Source of the DNA: Pseudocercospora fijiensis CIRAD86
Taxonomy: Eukaryota; Ascomycota; Dothideomycetes; Mycosphaerellales; Mycosphaerellaceae
Direction of reading: 5' to 3'
Assembly: GCF_000340215.1 (NCBI RefSeq)
Contig: NW_006921532.1
Span: 5,852,849-5,916,848 of the forward strand
DNA: 64,000 nucleotides
The position numbers were made by a program, and so were the translations under genes. Under the pieces are notes generated by a model, which saw nothing but the letters and a program-made list of their open reading frames with translations, was not told the origin of the DNA and made no database searches. Of the stretch, positions 44,548 to 54,766 are shown in pieces. Position 1 is the stretch's first letter, and each line of letters opens with the position of its first letter.

Positions 44548-45340
44548 ACGCCGGTCGTATACACGGCTTCGCTATTCATGCGACATCGCTTGCGGAGGAA
44601 CTCAGTATCCCAAATGATCCTGGTTCGCTAGAGGACCTGCGACCTGCACTCGTCTTCCTGCAGTTTAATTGCAGCGAGTCTCCTCGCGTTTTTACATTGA
44701 AAGATTTCAAAGACTCAGTGATCCCCGGAGCGTGCCGCGCCCATAGATCAAGCCACCTCAGCGTGCATGTACGATCTCAAAAGTTCTATTTCACCCGGAT
44801 TAACCCACCAGCCACCGAAACACTAGCGGTCGCTTCAACCGCCTTCAGGCTTGAAGCACGCTGCGTGGCAGTCATGGGGCTTCAAGCCAGGTATGGTTCT
44901 GGAGTCTCACCGTCTGCTCGGAAAGTGTGCACGCGTGCATCACAGAGAGTAAAGGTGCGATGGCCGCTCCGACATTGTCAGTGTGTCCGATTTGCTAAGG
45001 AGGGCTATTGCGACATCCATGCCGTCTTGATAGTGACATCCAAGCACATGAATCAACCGTGCAGAGAGGGATGATTCGAACAATTGTGGTGTAGACGCGT
45101 TGAACCGGCTTGGACTGTCGGTGGATTGGCTAGCACTGAGGGTATCACGGTGGATTTTCAGGCGGTTCGAGTTGCACGAAGGGTTTGAAGAGCATGACAC
45201 TGCATACTATGTGTTACGAAGGCGTCGTTCATCTAAAAACGAGTGTTCTCACAGGATCTTCTCCAGACCGAGGCCTGTACGTAAAGACGTCCAGCTCCGG
45301 ACTTCACCAACACAAATAGCCTCCGCTCGATTAGAAGGCC
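44548..45340. other. Convergent intergenic region
   Basis: About 0.8 kb between the Trm1 stop and the 3' end of a small membrane-protein gene. Open frames here have no recognisable motif. No gene is called. Confidence 0.5.
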
Positions 45341-45797
45341 TCAAGAGTCCTTTCCCACCTCGCTCTCCGGAGTGTCAAATGGCATAGCGCATTGGACAAG
45401 TCTGAAGATCAGACAGCCGGATACGACGATAGCCGCGACAATCATAGAGATCACAATGAGCCCCGTTTCCCCAATGCCCATCTCATTCTCCCACCCGTAA
45501 TGAAATCTAAGTAGCAGGGCAAGATGTTAGCTGGATCACAGATCATACCTGTACCGAGAGTACTTACTGCCACACAGCCATCATGGCGTAGACCAACATC
45601 TCGGCGACATCCTTTCGGAACGGCGCACGCTGGGTGAAGTTGAATGTAGTCCACATCGCTGCGATCAAGGCGCAGGCGTAGGCGAAGATGTCGCAGTAAT
45701 GGAGGATTTTGGGGTCGGAGATGACTTTCTTCAATATGGTGGACGAAAACATGTGGTTGGTGATCTTTTTGACCGCTGCTTCGACTTGCTCCCACAT
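45341..45797 (-). CDS. Small two-helix membrane protein of unknown function
   Basis: Exons 45797-45568 and 45506-45341 with a 61-nt intron (GTAAGT donor, TACTTAG acceptor) encode about 131 aa. Splicing removes the stop that directly follows the donor and joins MMAVWQ to FHYGWENEMG. Two hydrophobic segments are clear: CDIFAYACALIAAMWTTFNF at about 50-70, and GLIVISMIVAAIVVSGCLIF at about 94-113. The N terminus is basic/amphipathic (VEAAVKKITNHMFSSTILKK), and the C terminus is short and acidic. I do not recognise the family. The good splice signals and balanced composition support a real gene, perhaps an ER or mitochondrial membrane protein. Confidence 0.65.
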
Positions 45798-46591
45798 GGT
45801 TCTTTTCGTTCAATTGCAACCAAGTTGGTGGTTCTACACTGTTTGGTGAGGGAACAGGAGGCTTTTCATGTCGGAGAGTTATGGCGAGCAGACATTCTCG
45901 ACCATTCCGTTCATTCAACTAGCAAGCTTCTCACCAAAGAGATGCGGTCCGGCTGGAATGCGAGAGCTTGCTGGTTACCTCTTGGAGTTGAAAGAATGTC
46001 TGGTTATTCGAAGCTGCGACGTAAGTGAAGCTTTGTCTCTGATTGACAGAAGTCGCTCGAGAAGCTGAACCGGTTCAGAGACGGATGGTAGATATTCAGT
46101 TAGACAGATACATGTTTCGTTTACAAGCCTGGTGCAGCCAGGTGCTCTGAGTTGTCTCGAGTAGTCTCGTTTGCGAAAGGCTCTATGGAGCGAGACGGCT
46201 CCATGCGAGACGGCTTTTTGTAGGGCTACAAGATCGTTTTAAAGCGTCGTAGGACCTCAGAGGCTGGTTGGCACGTAGTCACCAGGTAATGTACAGTCGT
46301 GTTCGATGGCAGAGCTTCTCTCGAACGAATGTAGCATGAGTATCTTATTTCCTGGCGCTGCTTTGGCTCTCAACGAGAGACTGTTGATCTCTCAAGGCGC
46401 ATTTACATATATGAGGGTCGATATGGAGGAGGAGAGGTGAAGTCGCAAAGCCGGCTGAAGTCTCACCCATCGGCCCATGCACCCCGTCCACATCCGAAGC
46501 AACTCCCGACGTCGAGCTCCTCTCCCCGACATCGTCCAGAGCATTGACCAAACGTAAGATCCATACCGCGATACATGTTCGCCTCGCCTTC
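45798..46591. promoter_or_regulatory. Divergent intergenic region upstream of thiolase
   Basis: About 0.8 kb between the small membrane-protein start and the thiolase leader. A short direct repeat GCGAGACGGCT occurs twice near 46190-46214. Nothing else is recognised. Confidence 0.4.
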
Positions 46592-46759
46592 ATGAACCGT
46601 AGGTCTCCGTTCTCTCTCCTTCTACTGCTGTCCATACTCACCATCCTTTGCGGTCTCGCATACATCGCGCTCCTAATTTCCAAACTCCTCATAACCGGAC
46701 GAGCGAGCCTGAGCATAGCTCTAGACGATCTGCCAGAACCAAAAGCAGCATCCGCATAG
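46592..46759 (+). CDS. Short hydrophobic ORF in thiolase leader (possible uORF)
   Basis: 55 codons from ATG 46592, ending 10 bases before the thiolase start. It encodes basic MNRRSPF, one strong hydrophobic helix (LLLLLSILTILCGLAYIALL), then a polar tail. It could be a regulatory upstream ORF or a tiny membrane protein, or it may be chance. No homologue is recognised. Confidence 0.25.
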   Translation: MNRRSPFSLLLLLSILTILCGLAYIALLISKLLITGRASLSIALDDLPEPKAASA

Positions 46760-46769
46760 ACGATCCAGA

Positions 46770-48011
46770 ATGGCCGGCTACCTCCAGAAAGGCACGAAGA
46801 ATATCCTCAAGAAACACGCCGACGACATAGTCTTCCTCTCCGCCCTACGGACACCCGTAACAAAAGCGAAGAAAGGCGGATTCAAAGATGCCTACGACCA
46901 CGAACTTCTCGCCCACGTTCTCCGTGCAACCTTAGCCGCCACACCAAACCTCGACCCAAGCAAAATCGACGACATCCAAATCGGCACAGTCCTCTCAGAG
47001 CTCGGCGGCAGCAAAGCAGGCCGCATGGCAGCTCTTCACGTTGGCGTACACGATCGAACATCTTTCCAAACCGTCAACCGAGCCTGTTCCTCCGGTTTAG
47101 CAGCCATAACAGGCGTAGCCAACGCAATCGCCACAGGAGAAATCGACATAGGAATCGGAGGCGGAATGGAAAGCATGACACGAAACTACGGCTCCCGAGC
47201 AATCCCCACACAACTATGGGAAGACTTAAAGCAAAGTCCAGTAAAAGATGCTCGAGAATGTATCATGTCCATGGGCCTCACAGCAGAAAACGTAAGCGAA
47301 CGCTACGGCGTAGGTCGTAAAGAGATGGATGAATTCGCGGTGTCTTCGCATCAAAAAGCTGCCAAAGCTCAAGCTTCAGGACTTTTCGATAAAGAGATTG
47401 TGCCTGTGGAAACGAGATGGATTCCTGATCCTGAACACCCGGAACAAGTTGAGAGGATTACAGTCACGAAAGATGATGGGATTCGAGCGAATTCAAGCGT
47501 TGAGAAGTTATCGACTATGAAAGCTGCGTTTAAAGAGGGTGGTGCTACGACGGCGGGGAATGCCAGTCAGGTTTCTGATGGTGCTGCTGCGGCGCTTATG
47601 ATGAGGAGATCTATGGCGGCCGAACTAGGACTCACATCTCATATTATTGGAAAGTGGGCGGGTACGCAAGTCGTGGGTTGTAAGCCCGATGAGATGGGAA
47701 TTGGTCCCGCAATCGCGATTCCGAAGCTTTTGGCGCATGCGAACGTGAGGAGAGAGGATATTGGAATTTGGGAAATTAATGAGGCTTTTGCGAGTCAGGC
47801 TGTGTATTGTGTGAGGGAATTGGGAATTGATCCGGAATTGGTGAATCCCAAGGGTGGTGCTATTGCGCTGGGACACCCGCTTGGTGCGACGGGCGCGAGA
47901 CAGTTGGCTACGCTTTTGCCGGAGCTTGAGAGGCAAGGGAAAGAGATCGGTGTGGTTAGCATGTGTATTGGTACTGGGATGGGGATGGCGAGTTTGATTG
48001 TGAGAGAATAG
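46770..48011 (+). CDS. 3-ketoacyl-CoA thiolase (acetyl-CoA C-acyltransferase)
   Basis: Last step of fatty-acid beta-oxidation: cleaves 3-ketoacyl-CoA with CoA to acetyl-CoA and a shortened acyl-CoA. A single exon encodes 413 aa, the full family length. The nucleophile C106 is in VNRACSSGLAA, H369 in ALGHPLGATGARQ and the second cysteine C399 in SMCIGTGMG. Other signatures: RTPVTKAKKGGFKD near the N terminus, GGGMESMTRNYG, and NEAFASQAVY. I do not see a clean peroxisomal PTS2 in the N terminus or a PTS1 at the C terminus (ends VRE), so the compartment is unsettled. Codon use shifts from C-ending codons in the first third to T/G-ending codons later. It converges on the next gene with 73 bp between. 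Confidence 0.93.
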   Translation: MAGYLQKGTKNILKKHADDIVFLSALRTPVTKAKKGGFKDAYDHELLAHVLRATLAATPNLDPSKIDDIQIGTVLSELGGSKAGRMAALHVGVHDRTSFQTVNRACSSGLAAITGVANAIATGEIDIGIGGGMESMTRNYGSRAIPTQLWEDLKQSPVKDARECIMSMGLTAENVSERYGVGRKEMDEFAVSSHQKAAKAQASGLFDKEIVPVETRWIPDPEHPEQVERITVTKDDGIRANSSVEKLSTMKAAFKEGGATTAGNASQVSDGAAAALMMRRSMAAELGLTSHIIGKWAGTQVVGCKPDEMGIGPAIAIPKLLAHANVRREDIGIWEINEAFASQAVYCVRELGIDPELVNPKGGAIALGHPLGATGARQLATLLPELERQGKEIGVVSMCIGTGMGMASLIVRE

Positions 48012-48084
48012 ACGTTAATAAAAGTCCATCGTATCAGAACGACGATTTTCGTAGTTGTGTCAGAGCTCATCTTATCCTATCAGA

Positions 48085-48768
48085 CTATGCCTTCCCCTTG
48101 CTCTTCTTCTTTTTCTTCTTCTTGCTGCTTAGTAGCTCGTCCAAATAACTCGTCGCCTTTCTCCTGCTAGGCTTGAACTCTTCTCCGCTGTCTTTCTCCT
48201 TCTGAGCCTGATCTCCATTCGCCAGTGCTTTGACAGTCGCCAGATCCTCCCTTGGATCTTCAGGTTGTGCATCGATATGGACATGAGCGGGAGAATGTGC
48301 ACCACCGACCGTGTATGCTGGCAGATTTCGATCTCTTGTCTTCCTCTTTGACGTAAATGCGGACGCGCGACCCAGCTCCTCTTCGTCGTCGCTGCTGTCT
48401 TCTCGCGGCCTGGATGAAGAGACTACGGGCTTCGGAGCGGCATGGTTTGATGCGATATTGCTCTTGGACACCGCTTGAGATTTTCGTTTTGCTTCTGCGG
48501 CTTTCTTGCCAATGAGCGTTTCTAATAGACGATCGTTGGACATGTTGCGCTTCTTGAGCAAGAGGTGTATTTGCGAGTCCGTCTCATCTTTCTTGGGCAT
48601 TCCCAGGCCTGCAGTATCGTCTAGCGTATCGAAGTCTTCGTGGTCATTTTCCACATTCTGTGAAATGTGCCCGTTGGTCTGGACAGAGCATAGTGGAGCT
48701 TGTTGCTGCTTCAAAGCGAGCTTGTTGAACCATATATCGGCCTCATGAGCCTGTGTGACAGCCATACC
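48085..48768 (-). CDS. Small lysine-rich protein, DUF3245-like
   Basis: Single exon of 227 aa from ATG 48768. The N-terminal part (EADIWFNKLALKQQQAPLCS) and the core (GMPKKDETDSQIHLLLKKRN, then DRLLETLIGKKAAEAKRKS) resemble a fungal family of unknown function (DUF3245, from memory). The rest is low-complexity, and the C terminus is a lysine-rich run (ELLSSKKKKKKKSKGKA), suggesting a nucleolar or nuclear location. The frame stays open 89 codons further upstream, but that stretch overlaps the first exon of the divergent succinyl-CoA ligase gene on the other strand, so the downstream ATG is preferred. Confidence 0.7.
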   Translation of the reverse strand, partial: GMAVTQAHEADIWFNKLALKQQQAPLCSVQTNGHISQNVENDHEDFDTLDDTAGLGMPKKDETDSQIHLLLKKRNMSNDRLLETLIGKKAAEAKRKSQAVSKSNIASNHAAPKPVVSSSRPREDSSDDEEELGRASAFTSKRKTRDRNLPAYTVGGAHSPAHVHIDAQPEDPREDLATVKALANGDQAQKEKDSGEEFKPSRRKATSYLDELLSSKKKKKKKSKGKA

Positions 48769-48952
48769 GGAGGTTTGTGCGGTGGTGTAGTTCTTGAGTA
48801 CGCTTCGGAAAAGGCCGGGAAAGGAGATCGCACTTGAAGCTTTCAAGCTTGCTTGCTTCTTCCGTCTCGGCATCGGAGAGCTTGAGTTCAGGTTTACCGT
48901 GGGACTTCGCAGAAACACCTCTCTTCCACACCCTTTTGCGAGCGCGGACAAG
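48769..48952. promoter_or_regulatory. Short divergent promoter
   Basis: 184 bp between the start codons of the lysine-rich protein and the succinyl-CoA ligase beta gene. It must serve both genes. Confidence 0.55.
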
Positions 48953-50410
48953 ATGTTCAAGCTCGCGAGAAGCAGCAGGCAAATTGCCTCCAACCTGCAG
49001 AGCTTCCGCGTAGGCCACACTTCACTTGGTGACACCCATTAGCTGCGCATGTGCTAAAAGTTTATCTACGCTATATTCTAGGCCGCGCATCAGCAGGTCC
49101 GCAACTTGTCCATCCACGAATACCGCTCCGCCCAGCTGCTCGATTCCTACGGCATCGGCGTGCCCAAAGGCAATGTCGCTCACTCGGCAAAGGAGGCTGA
49201 AGAGGTGGCCAAGACCATCGGAGGAGAAGACATGGTCATCAAGGCTCAAGTCCTGGCCGGAGGTCGAGGAAAGGGTCACTTCACCAATGGCTTCAAGGGA
49301 GGCGTGAGGATAGTCTACTCGCCAAGAGAAGCCAGCATTCTCGCAGATCAGATGATCGGCCAGAAGCTCATCACAAAGCAGACTGGCGAGAAGGGCAGAA
49401 TCTGCAACTCCGTATACATTGTCGAGCGCAAGTTCGCAAGGAGAGAATTCTACCTGGCCATTCTCATGGATCGCGGAAGCCAGGCGCCTGTCATTGTCGC
49501 TTCCAGCCAGGGTGGTATGGACATTGAGACTGTCGCAAAGGAAACCCCAGAGGCCATCATCACCACCAAGATTGACATTCACAAGGGAGTGACCGACGAG
49601 ATGGCCAATGATGTCGCAACCAAGCTCGGATTTTCCGAGCAATGCATCCCTTCCGCTGCAGACACGATCAAGAAGCTCTACAAGATCTTCATGGAGAAGG
49701 ATGCCACACAGATCGAGATCAACCCACTTTCAGAGACCTCCGATCACCAAGTCCTCTGCATGGACGCCAAGCTCAACTTTGACGACAATGCTGAGTTCCG
49801 ACAGAAAGAGATCTTCAGCTGGAGAGATGTCTCGCAAGAAGACCCAGACGAGGTCAAGGCTGGCGAGGCTGGTCTCAACTTTATCAATGAGAACTCCAGG
49901 CGGTCCCGTGGATGTCCGTCCGTCGAAGTGGAGCAACACAATGGACATCATCAAGCTGAACGGAGGCAGCCCAGCCAACTTCCTTGACGTCGGTGGTGGT
50001 GCCACTCCAGAAGCCATTAAGCAGGCTTTTGACCTCATCACCTCTGACCCCAAGGTCACCGCCATTTTCGTTAACATCTTCGGTGGTATCGTTCGCTGTG
50101 ACGCTATCGCCAAGGGTCTCATCTCCGTCGTCGAGAGCATGAACCTCCGAACACCAGTCATTGCAAGATTACAGGGTACCAACATGGAACAAGCACAGAA
50201 GTTGATCAATGAGAGCGGTCTCAAGATCTTCTCGATTGATGACCTACAGACAGCGGCTGAGAAGAGTGTGCAGTTTTCCAAAGTCGTGAAGATTGGTAAG
50301 GCCTACAGCATTGCCATGAAATTTTCGTTTGAGATGACATGTGCTAACAAAAGTTTTCTTTCACAGCTCGTGATATCGACGTTGGTGTCGAGTTCACTTT
50401 GGGTATATAG
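48953..50410 (+). CDS. Succinyl-CoA ligase beta subunit, mitochondrial, with internal lesion
   Basis: A TCA-cycle enzyme that couples succinyl-CoA cleavage to nucleoside triphosphate formation. Exon 1 (48953-49009) encodes a presequence MFKLARSSRQIASNLQSFR. A 72-nt intron leads to exon 2 (49082-50295), and a 71-nt intron to exon 3 (50367-50410), which encodes ARDIDVGVEFTLGI. The ATP-grasp half is intact (LSIHEYRSAQLLDSYGIGVP, KAQVLAGGRGKGHFTNGFKG, QIEINPLSET, CMDAKLNFDDNAEFRQ). The ligase half is intact from TMDIIKLNGGSPANFLDVGG. Between them (about 49889-49940) the family motif around GC-x-VNGAGLAM is absent. It is replaced by 52 bases that encode unrelated residues and put the two halves in different frames. 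This may be an assembly error or a real disabling mutation; no intron explains it. Confidence 0.85.
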
Positions 50411-51086
50411 AGGACGATCATGCGCTGGGCCAGGCGCTGTGTATTGCATGTATTTCATTGCCTCCTGTGATTCCCTACGTGCGAGCTGGCGTACCGTACG
50501 TATTTACCGTATCCGCAGCGATTGCACACTTCAGTCCGGCAAGCTGGCCTTTCAGCCTCACCAGGTAGCAATCCCGAACTCACCTCCCTTGAATCACCTG
50601 AGCTGGGGAAGATCGTGGAGAGCACCAGGATTATGCTGGGACATTGGGGATGTTACTGATGAGCCGCACAAAGGCGCGGTGTCCCTGACGGCAGTGGAGA
50701 AGCACAACTGCCGATGCCATGTGGAGGAAAGCTTATTGATGAATGCCTCCTCCTAGGCTAGCTCTTCGTTCCATGGTGACCGGACAGTCGAACATCGCGA
50801 TTCTTAAGAAGCATCCGCACAGCTTCGTATGAGCTAACATACAGACTTGTGTAGAATCAACTGCCGTGGCTACTCCCCGATCTGCGACAGTAAGCTCTCT
50901 CGTCAAGACAACCGCGCATCCGACCAGGACCAGGTCTCCCAACCGACGAATCGGTGCTCGGTCAGCAAGCAGTCCGAAGTCGACTATCCTTATATATAGC
51001 TGTTACTTCTCTACACTTGCATCAGGCCGGAACCTATCAGCAACATCTATTTGTCAGATTTCCAGATTGATCTCTGCAACACAAAC
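50411..51086. promoter_or_regulatory. Intergenic region upstream of the carotenoid oxygenase-like gene
   Basis: About 0.7 kb between tandem plus-strand genes. A TATATATA-like run near 50992-50998 lies about 90 bases before the start codon and could be the core promoter. No gene is recognised. Confidence 0.4.
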
Positions 51087-52858
51087 ATGGCGACCACCAT
51101 CACCCTTTTCCACGAGAAAATGAAGGACAAATGGGGGAAGATCAACGATGTAGACTCAAACGAGGTTTCTCAAAACGGTGCAGTGGATGCCGAGAAAACT
51201 GCCAACGGCACGCCCCAAACAAGCAATGGCGACGTTAAACACGAACTGAAGAGCAAATGGCCAGTGGCCCTTGATCTTTTCGGATCCAACCTCCCCTGCC
51301 GCCTTGAAGGTGAAGTCGCTGATCTTGTCGTACTTGGCACCATACCGAAGGAGATCGATGGCACTTTCTATCGAGTCATGGTCGACCCGTTCGTTCCACC
51401 AGTAGAGGGCAACGTGCCAATCGACGGCGACGGCAACATATCAGCCTTCCGCTTCCATAACGGCAGAGTCGACATGAAGACAAGATATGTCGAGACAGAA
51501 CGCTACAAACTCGAACGTCGAGCCGGAAAGGCTCTCTTCGGGCTCTACCGCAACCCATTTACCCACCACCCCTGCGTCCGAGCCGCAGTCGACAGCACAG
51601 CAAATACAAACCTCATGCTCTGGGCCGGAAAACTTTTGGCCATGAAGGAAAGTGCCCTGCCTTACGCCGTGGACCCGGAAACTTTAGAAACTCTATCCTA
51701 CGACCCTTTCGGCGCTCCCGGAATGGCCATGACTGCACACCCAAAATACGATCCTTTCACTGACTCCCTCGTCTGTCATGGCTACGAAGCCAAAGGCCTT
51801 GCTACGGACGATATCGTCTCCTACACCATCGACCGTAAAGGCAACATCAAGAATGAATTCTGGTGCAAATCGCCTTTCGAAGCAAATCGTCCAGGTCTTA
51901 TCCACGACTGCGTAATCACAAAATCCTGGCTCTTGCTCTTCGTTTGGCCATTCGATGCTTCCATTGAGCGCATGAAGAAGGGGGGTCATCATTGGGCCTA
52001 CAACTATGAGCGCGGAAACACGATCATTGTCATTCCTCGAGATGCTGAGAACCCTCCCTGCGGATGGGCAAAGGGTGAAACTCGACATTACACTTGGGAT
52101 AACTGCATGGCGACCCATACATCTGCTGGTTGGGAAGATGAATCCGATCCCAGCAAGATTACCGCGGAGAGTATTAGGATCGGCGATAATGCTTTCCCAT
52201 TCTTCCCGGCTGAGAGTGGCAGGGAACCCTCCAAAGATACGAAGGTGGATTTTGTACGCTGGGAGATCGATGTGACGAAACCTGATGGAACCCGACTTCC
52301 CGATCCGAGGGTCATTCTCGACTGTCCCATGGAATTCCCTAGAATTGATGAACGATTGATGGGACGACAGTACAACGTCGTGTGGGGATGTGTCTTTATC
52401 AAGGAGAATTCGACTGGCGGTCTGAACAAGTTTTCTGGGTTGAACGGCATTGCGCAAATCGACCATAGGACTGGAAAGACGAGATGGTACTATGCAGGTG
52501 ATGACAGTTTGGTTCAAGAACCGGTTTTCGTTCCGAGGAATGAGAAGGCGGCGGAAGGGGATGGGTGGGTCATTGCGTTGGTGGAGAGGACTAAGATCGG
52601 GAGGTGTGATGTTGTGATTCTTGATACGAAGGATTTTGAGAGGGAGGTTGCCATTGTGCAGTTGCCGTTCCATATGAAGGCTCAGGTGAGTTCGTGTGAC
52701 CCTTTGAGAGAGAACATGTCTTTGCTGACTTGCTTTTTCTGCTGCAGATTCATGGCAATTGGGTCAGCGCTGAGGATCTTGGTGGTTACAAGCCGCTTGT
52801 CAGGGAGATTCCTGAGTTTGAGATTTCGAAGCGTGGGGCTTTGGAGCCTTATGTGTGA
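51087..52858 (+). CDS. Carotenoid cleavage / lignostilbene dioxygenase-like enzyme
   Basis: A non-haem iron dioxygenase of the RPE65/carotenoid oxygenase family, which cleaves double bonds in apocarotenoids or stilbenes. Exons 51087-52685 and 52748-52858 give about 569 aa. Family text includes GTIPKEIDGTFYRVMVDPFV and DGDGNISAFRFHNGRVDMKT. Probable iron-ligand histidines are in MAMTAHPKYDP, LIHDCVITKSW and the terminal IHGNWVSAEDL. The last motif is rebuilt across the 62-nt intron, which supports the splice. The product GALEPYV ends near the usual position. No signal peptide is seen, so it is probably cytosolic. In-frame codons upstream of 51087 have no ATG nearby. No carotenoid-biosynthesis genes are adjacent, so a stilbene or phenolic substrate is possible. 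Confidence 0.9.
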
Positions 52859-53492
52859 GGTGAGGAACAGTCGATTGTGCTGATATCTGGGGAATAGCAT
52901 GTCCGCTGGGATCTCTTGTCATCATTAGTCTCGCAAATCAATTCTCATCGCTTTCGATCGTCGTACACATCGCCTGCTTCTAATTCGGCAGCTTCTCTCC
53001 TGTCACCTGGCACTTCGTTTCGCATTGGGCTTTGAACCATCAAGTATCATGGGGCAAGAATTGTGGATATTGAGTTAGTATGATGACAAGTCAGCGTCGT
53101 GCCCGGTAGTTCGATCCGCGGGCCAGAACCTCCGCTCCAAAGCCTTCGATGGCAACACCGGCACTGTCTCGGTGTGCGTCTCTGGCTTAGGAGTAGGAAT
53201 CACGGCCGAGACGGCAAGTGGTGTCGCTAAGTACAACGCCTTCGTTGGGTGCGCGGGTTGATGCAGGACATCTTTCGGCCAGAGCAGTATTTGAGAAGTG
53301 AGATCGTGTCCAGTATACATATGAAGTTAGCATGTGTAGATCTCTGCGTGGAATTCAGTTTGCGGCGTTTTGCGGCTCTCTCGGAACGCGGCGTGCTGAC
53401 TTTGACGCCACCAAACGTGAAGTCATTGGGCCCTGATATTGTATAATGCCTCAAGTGTGTGCTATCATATGGAGAAAGGCAGCCACTGCAGC

Positions 53493-53513
53493 CTTCACTT
53501 CACTTCACTTCAC
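53493..53513. repeat. (CTTCA)4 pentanucleotide repeat
   Basis: Four CTTCA units plus one base, 32 bp from the GCCCT repeat. Confidence 0.9.
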
Positions 53514-53545
53514 GTTTCGCTTCTCTGCTCCAACAACGCTTTATT

Positions 53546-53575
53546 GCCCTGCCCTGCCCTGCCCTGCCCTGCCCT
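53546..53575. repeat. (GCCCT)6 pentanucleotide microsatellite
   Basis: Six perfect GCCCT units in non-coding DNA. Confidence 0.95.
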
Positions 53576-53930
53576 AGGACTTGCACATGAACTGTACGGC
53601 AAGCAGCTCCTTAGCTTCTCCAAGGTGAGTGCCATTGGTGGGATGGGCAGCCAAGCTCTTTGAAAGCTTGGTTGGTCATGCTTGTGATATGTGTCTTGCT
53701 GACGTGAGTTTTAGACAGGCAAACTCACAGGTCTTTGAATGAAACATAGCTTGGTAGATTCGAAACGACCCGAACACAACCGAAGCGAGCTCCTCGGGGC
53801 CACTTAAGGTCTTTGGCAGCAGTAGTTGCTCGACTGTTCCTCTGGTTTTGCAGAATCGCCTCAATCGAGAAGACGCTTTGAATCGCTCGTACCTACAACT
53901 GCAACGCCATTCGAATCGTTCGAAGCAAAA

Positions 53931-54605
53931 ATGCCACGACCGTCATTGGAACGTACTTTGAAGTACATACCTGTTGTACCTCGAGCGCACTCAAAGCTTG
54001 GAAGAGAGGCAAGAAGAGGTTCACATGATCTCCGCAAGCTTGTAGGACATGCCAACTTTTTGGACACTCTGATGGACCAGCTTGATCTTGATTCTGTCGA
54101 AGAGCAGCCTCAAGCTGAATACCAGGCTGAAGATGTTGCTGAAGCCGCAAAAGAATCCACTGTGCGGTGGACCAATGTCGACTTTGGCAATGAGAGCGAA
54201 TGGGAGACGGAGCACTCCAGCTCCTCCGAAGTCTCCGACGATGAGGAATTAGTGACTCCAGAATATGACAACGAGAGTGACGAAGAGCATGCCCTGGGTC
54301 AGACTGCATCCCATACTCGAGGAGCTACTGGCGCAACTGTTGTGCACACAGTACCAATCACCACTTCAAGCACCGAACACTCCACTTCCGTATCGATAGC
54401 TACACGAGAGCTGGATGAAGACGACATGCTGCAGGAGGCTCGAGAAGCGGAGAAAGGAGGTCTCCTCTCAAAAATTGAGCTCAGCGAGGATGTTGAGGAC
54501 TACCTCGTGGACAAGAATATTCAGTCGGAGCGTGCCCAGGTAACTGCAGCGCTATCGTCGTTCGATGTTGGCACTACGGCCCAGGCTGTCAGCGGCGGCG
54601 TCTGA
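53931..54605 (+). CDS. Acidic protein of unknown function
   Basis: Single exon of 224 aa from ATG 53931. I do not recognise the family. The N-terminal 45 residues are basic (RTLKYIPVVPRAHSKLGREA, RRGSHDLRKLVGHANFL) and could bind nucleic acid or act as a targeting signal. The rest is acidic and Ser/Thr-rich (ESEWETEHSSSSEVSDDEEL, TPEYDNESDEEH), ending in a short helical-looking part (LSKIELSEDVEDYLVDKNIQ). Codon-position composition looks coding. The frame is open 35 codons upstream without another good ATG. It converges on the next gene. Confidence 0.55.
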   Translation: MPRPSLERTLKYIPVVPRAHSKLGREARRGSHDLRKLVGHANFLDTLMDQLDLDSVEEQPQAEYQAEDVAEAAKESTVRWTNVDFGNESEWETEHSSSSEVSDDEELVTPEYDNESDEEHALGQTASHTRGATGATVVHTVPITTSSTEHSTSVSIATRELDEDDMLQEAREAEKGGLLSKIELSEDVEDYLVDKNIQSERAQVTAALSSFDVGTTAQAVSGGV

Positions 54606-54766
54606 GAGGCCGGCAATACAGCTCACTCCTTGTGGAATATCTTTTGCATACGCCATTCACGCCCATGGGACACGGGGTTTCAGAACCGTAACTGGTCCAC
54701 TGTTGTCGACACAATAAATGCCAGGCCGAGGCAGCAGGGCCATACATGCAAACTTGCGCTCAGTAT

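Larger units (their letters stand above)
52859..53930. other. Intergenic region with pentanucleotide repeats
   Basis: About 1.1 kb. Two pentanucleotide repeats are listed separately. On the minus strand at 53454-53075 two overlapping short frames (one starting MRHYTISGPNDFTFGG, the other LLWPKDVLHQPAHPTKALYL) could be parts of a small spliced gene, but I found no convincing intron. I do not call it. Confidence 0.4.

Noticed and set aside
48769..49035. Upstream 89-codon extension of the lysine-rich protein
   Set aside because: It overlaps antisense with the first exon (mitochondrial presequence) of the succinyl-CoA ligase gene, and recognisable sequence starts only at 48768.
49608..50756. Single 382-codon open frame as an independent gene
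   Set aside because: Its middle is the C-terminal half of succinyl-CoA ligase beta in another frame. Its first part is an out-of-frame shadow of exon 2, and it reads through the last intron.
53075..53454. Two overlapping short minus-strand frames that might be spliced
   Set aside because: No donor/acceptor pair with a branch site joined the frames convincingly.
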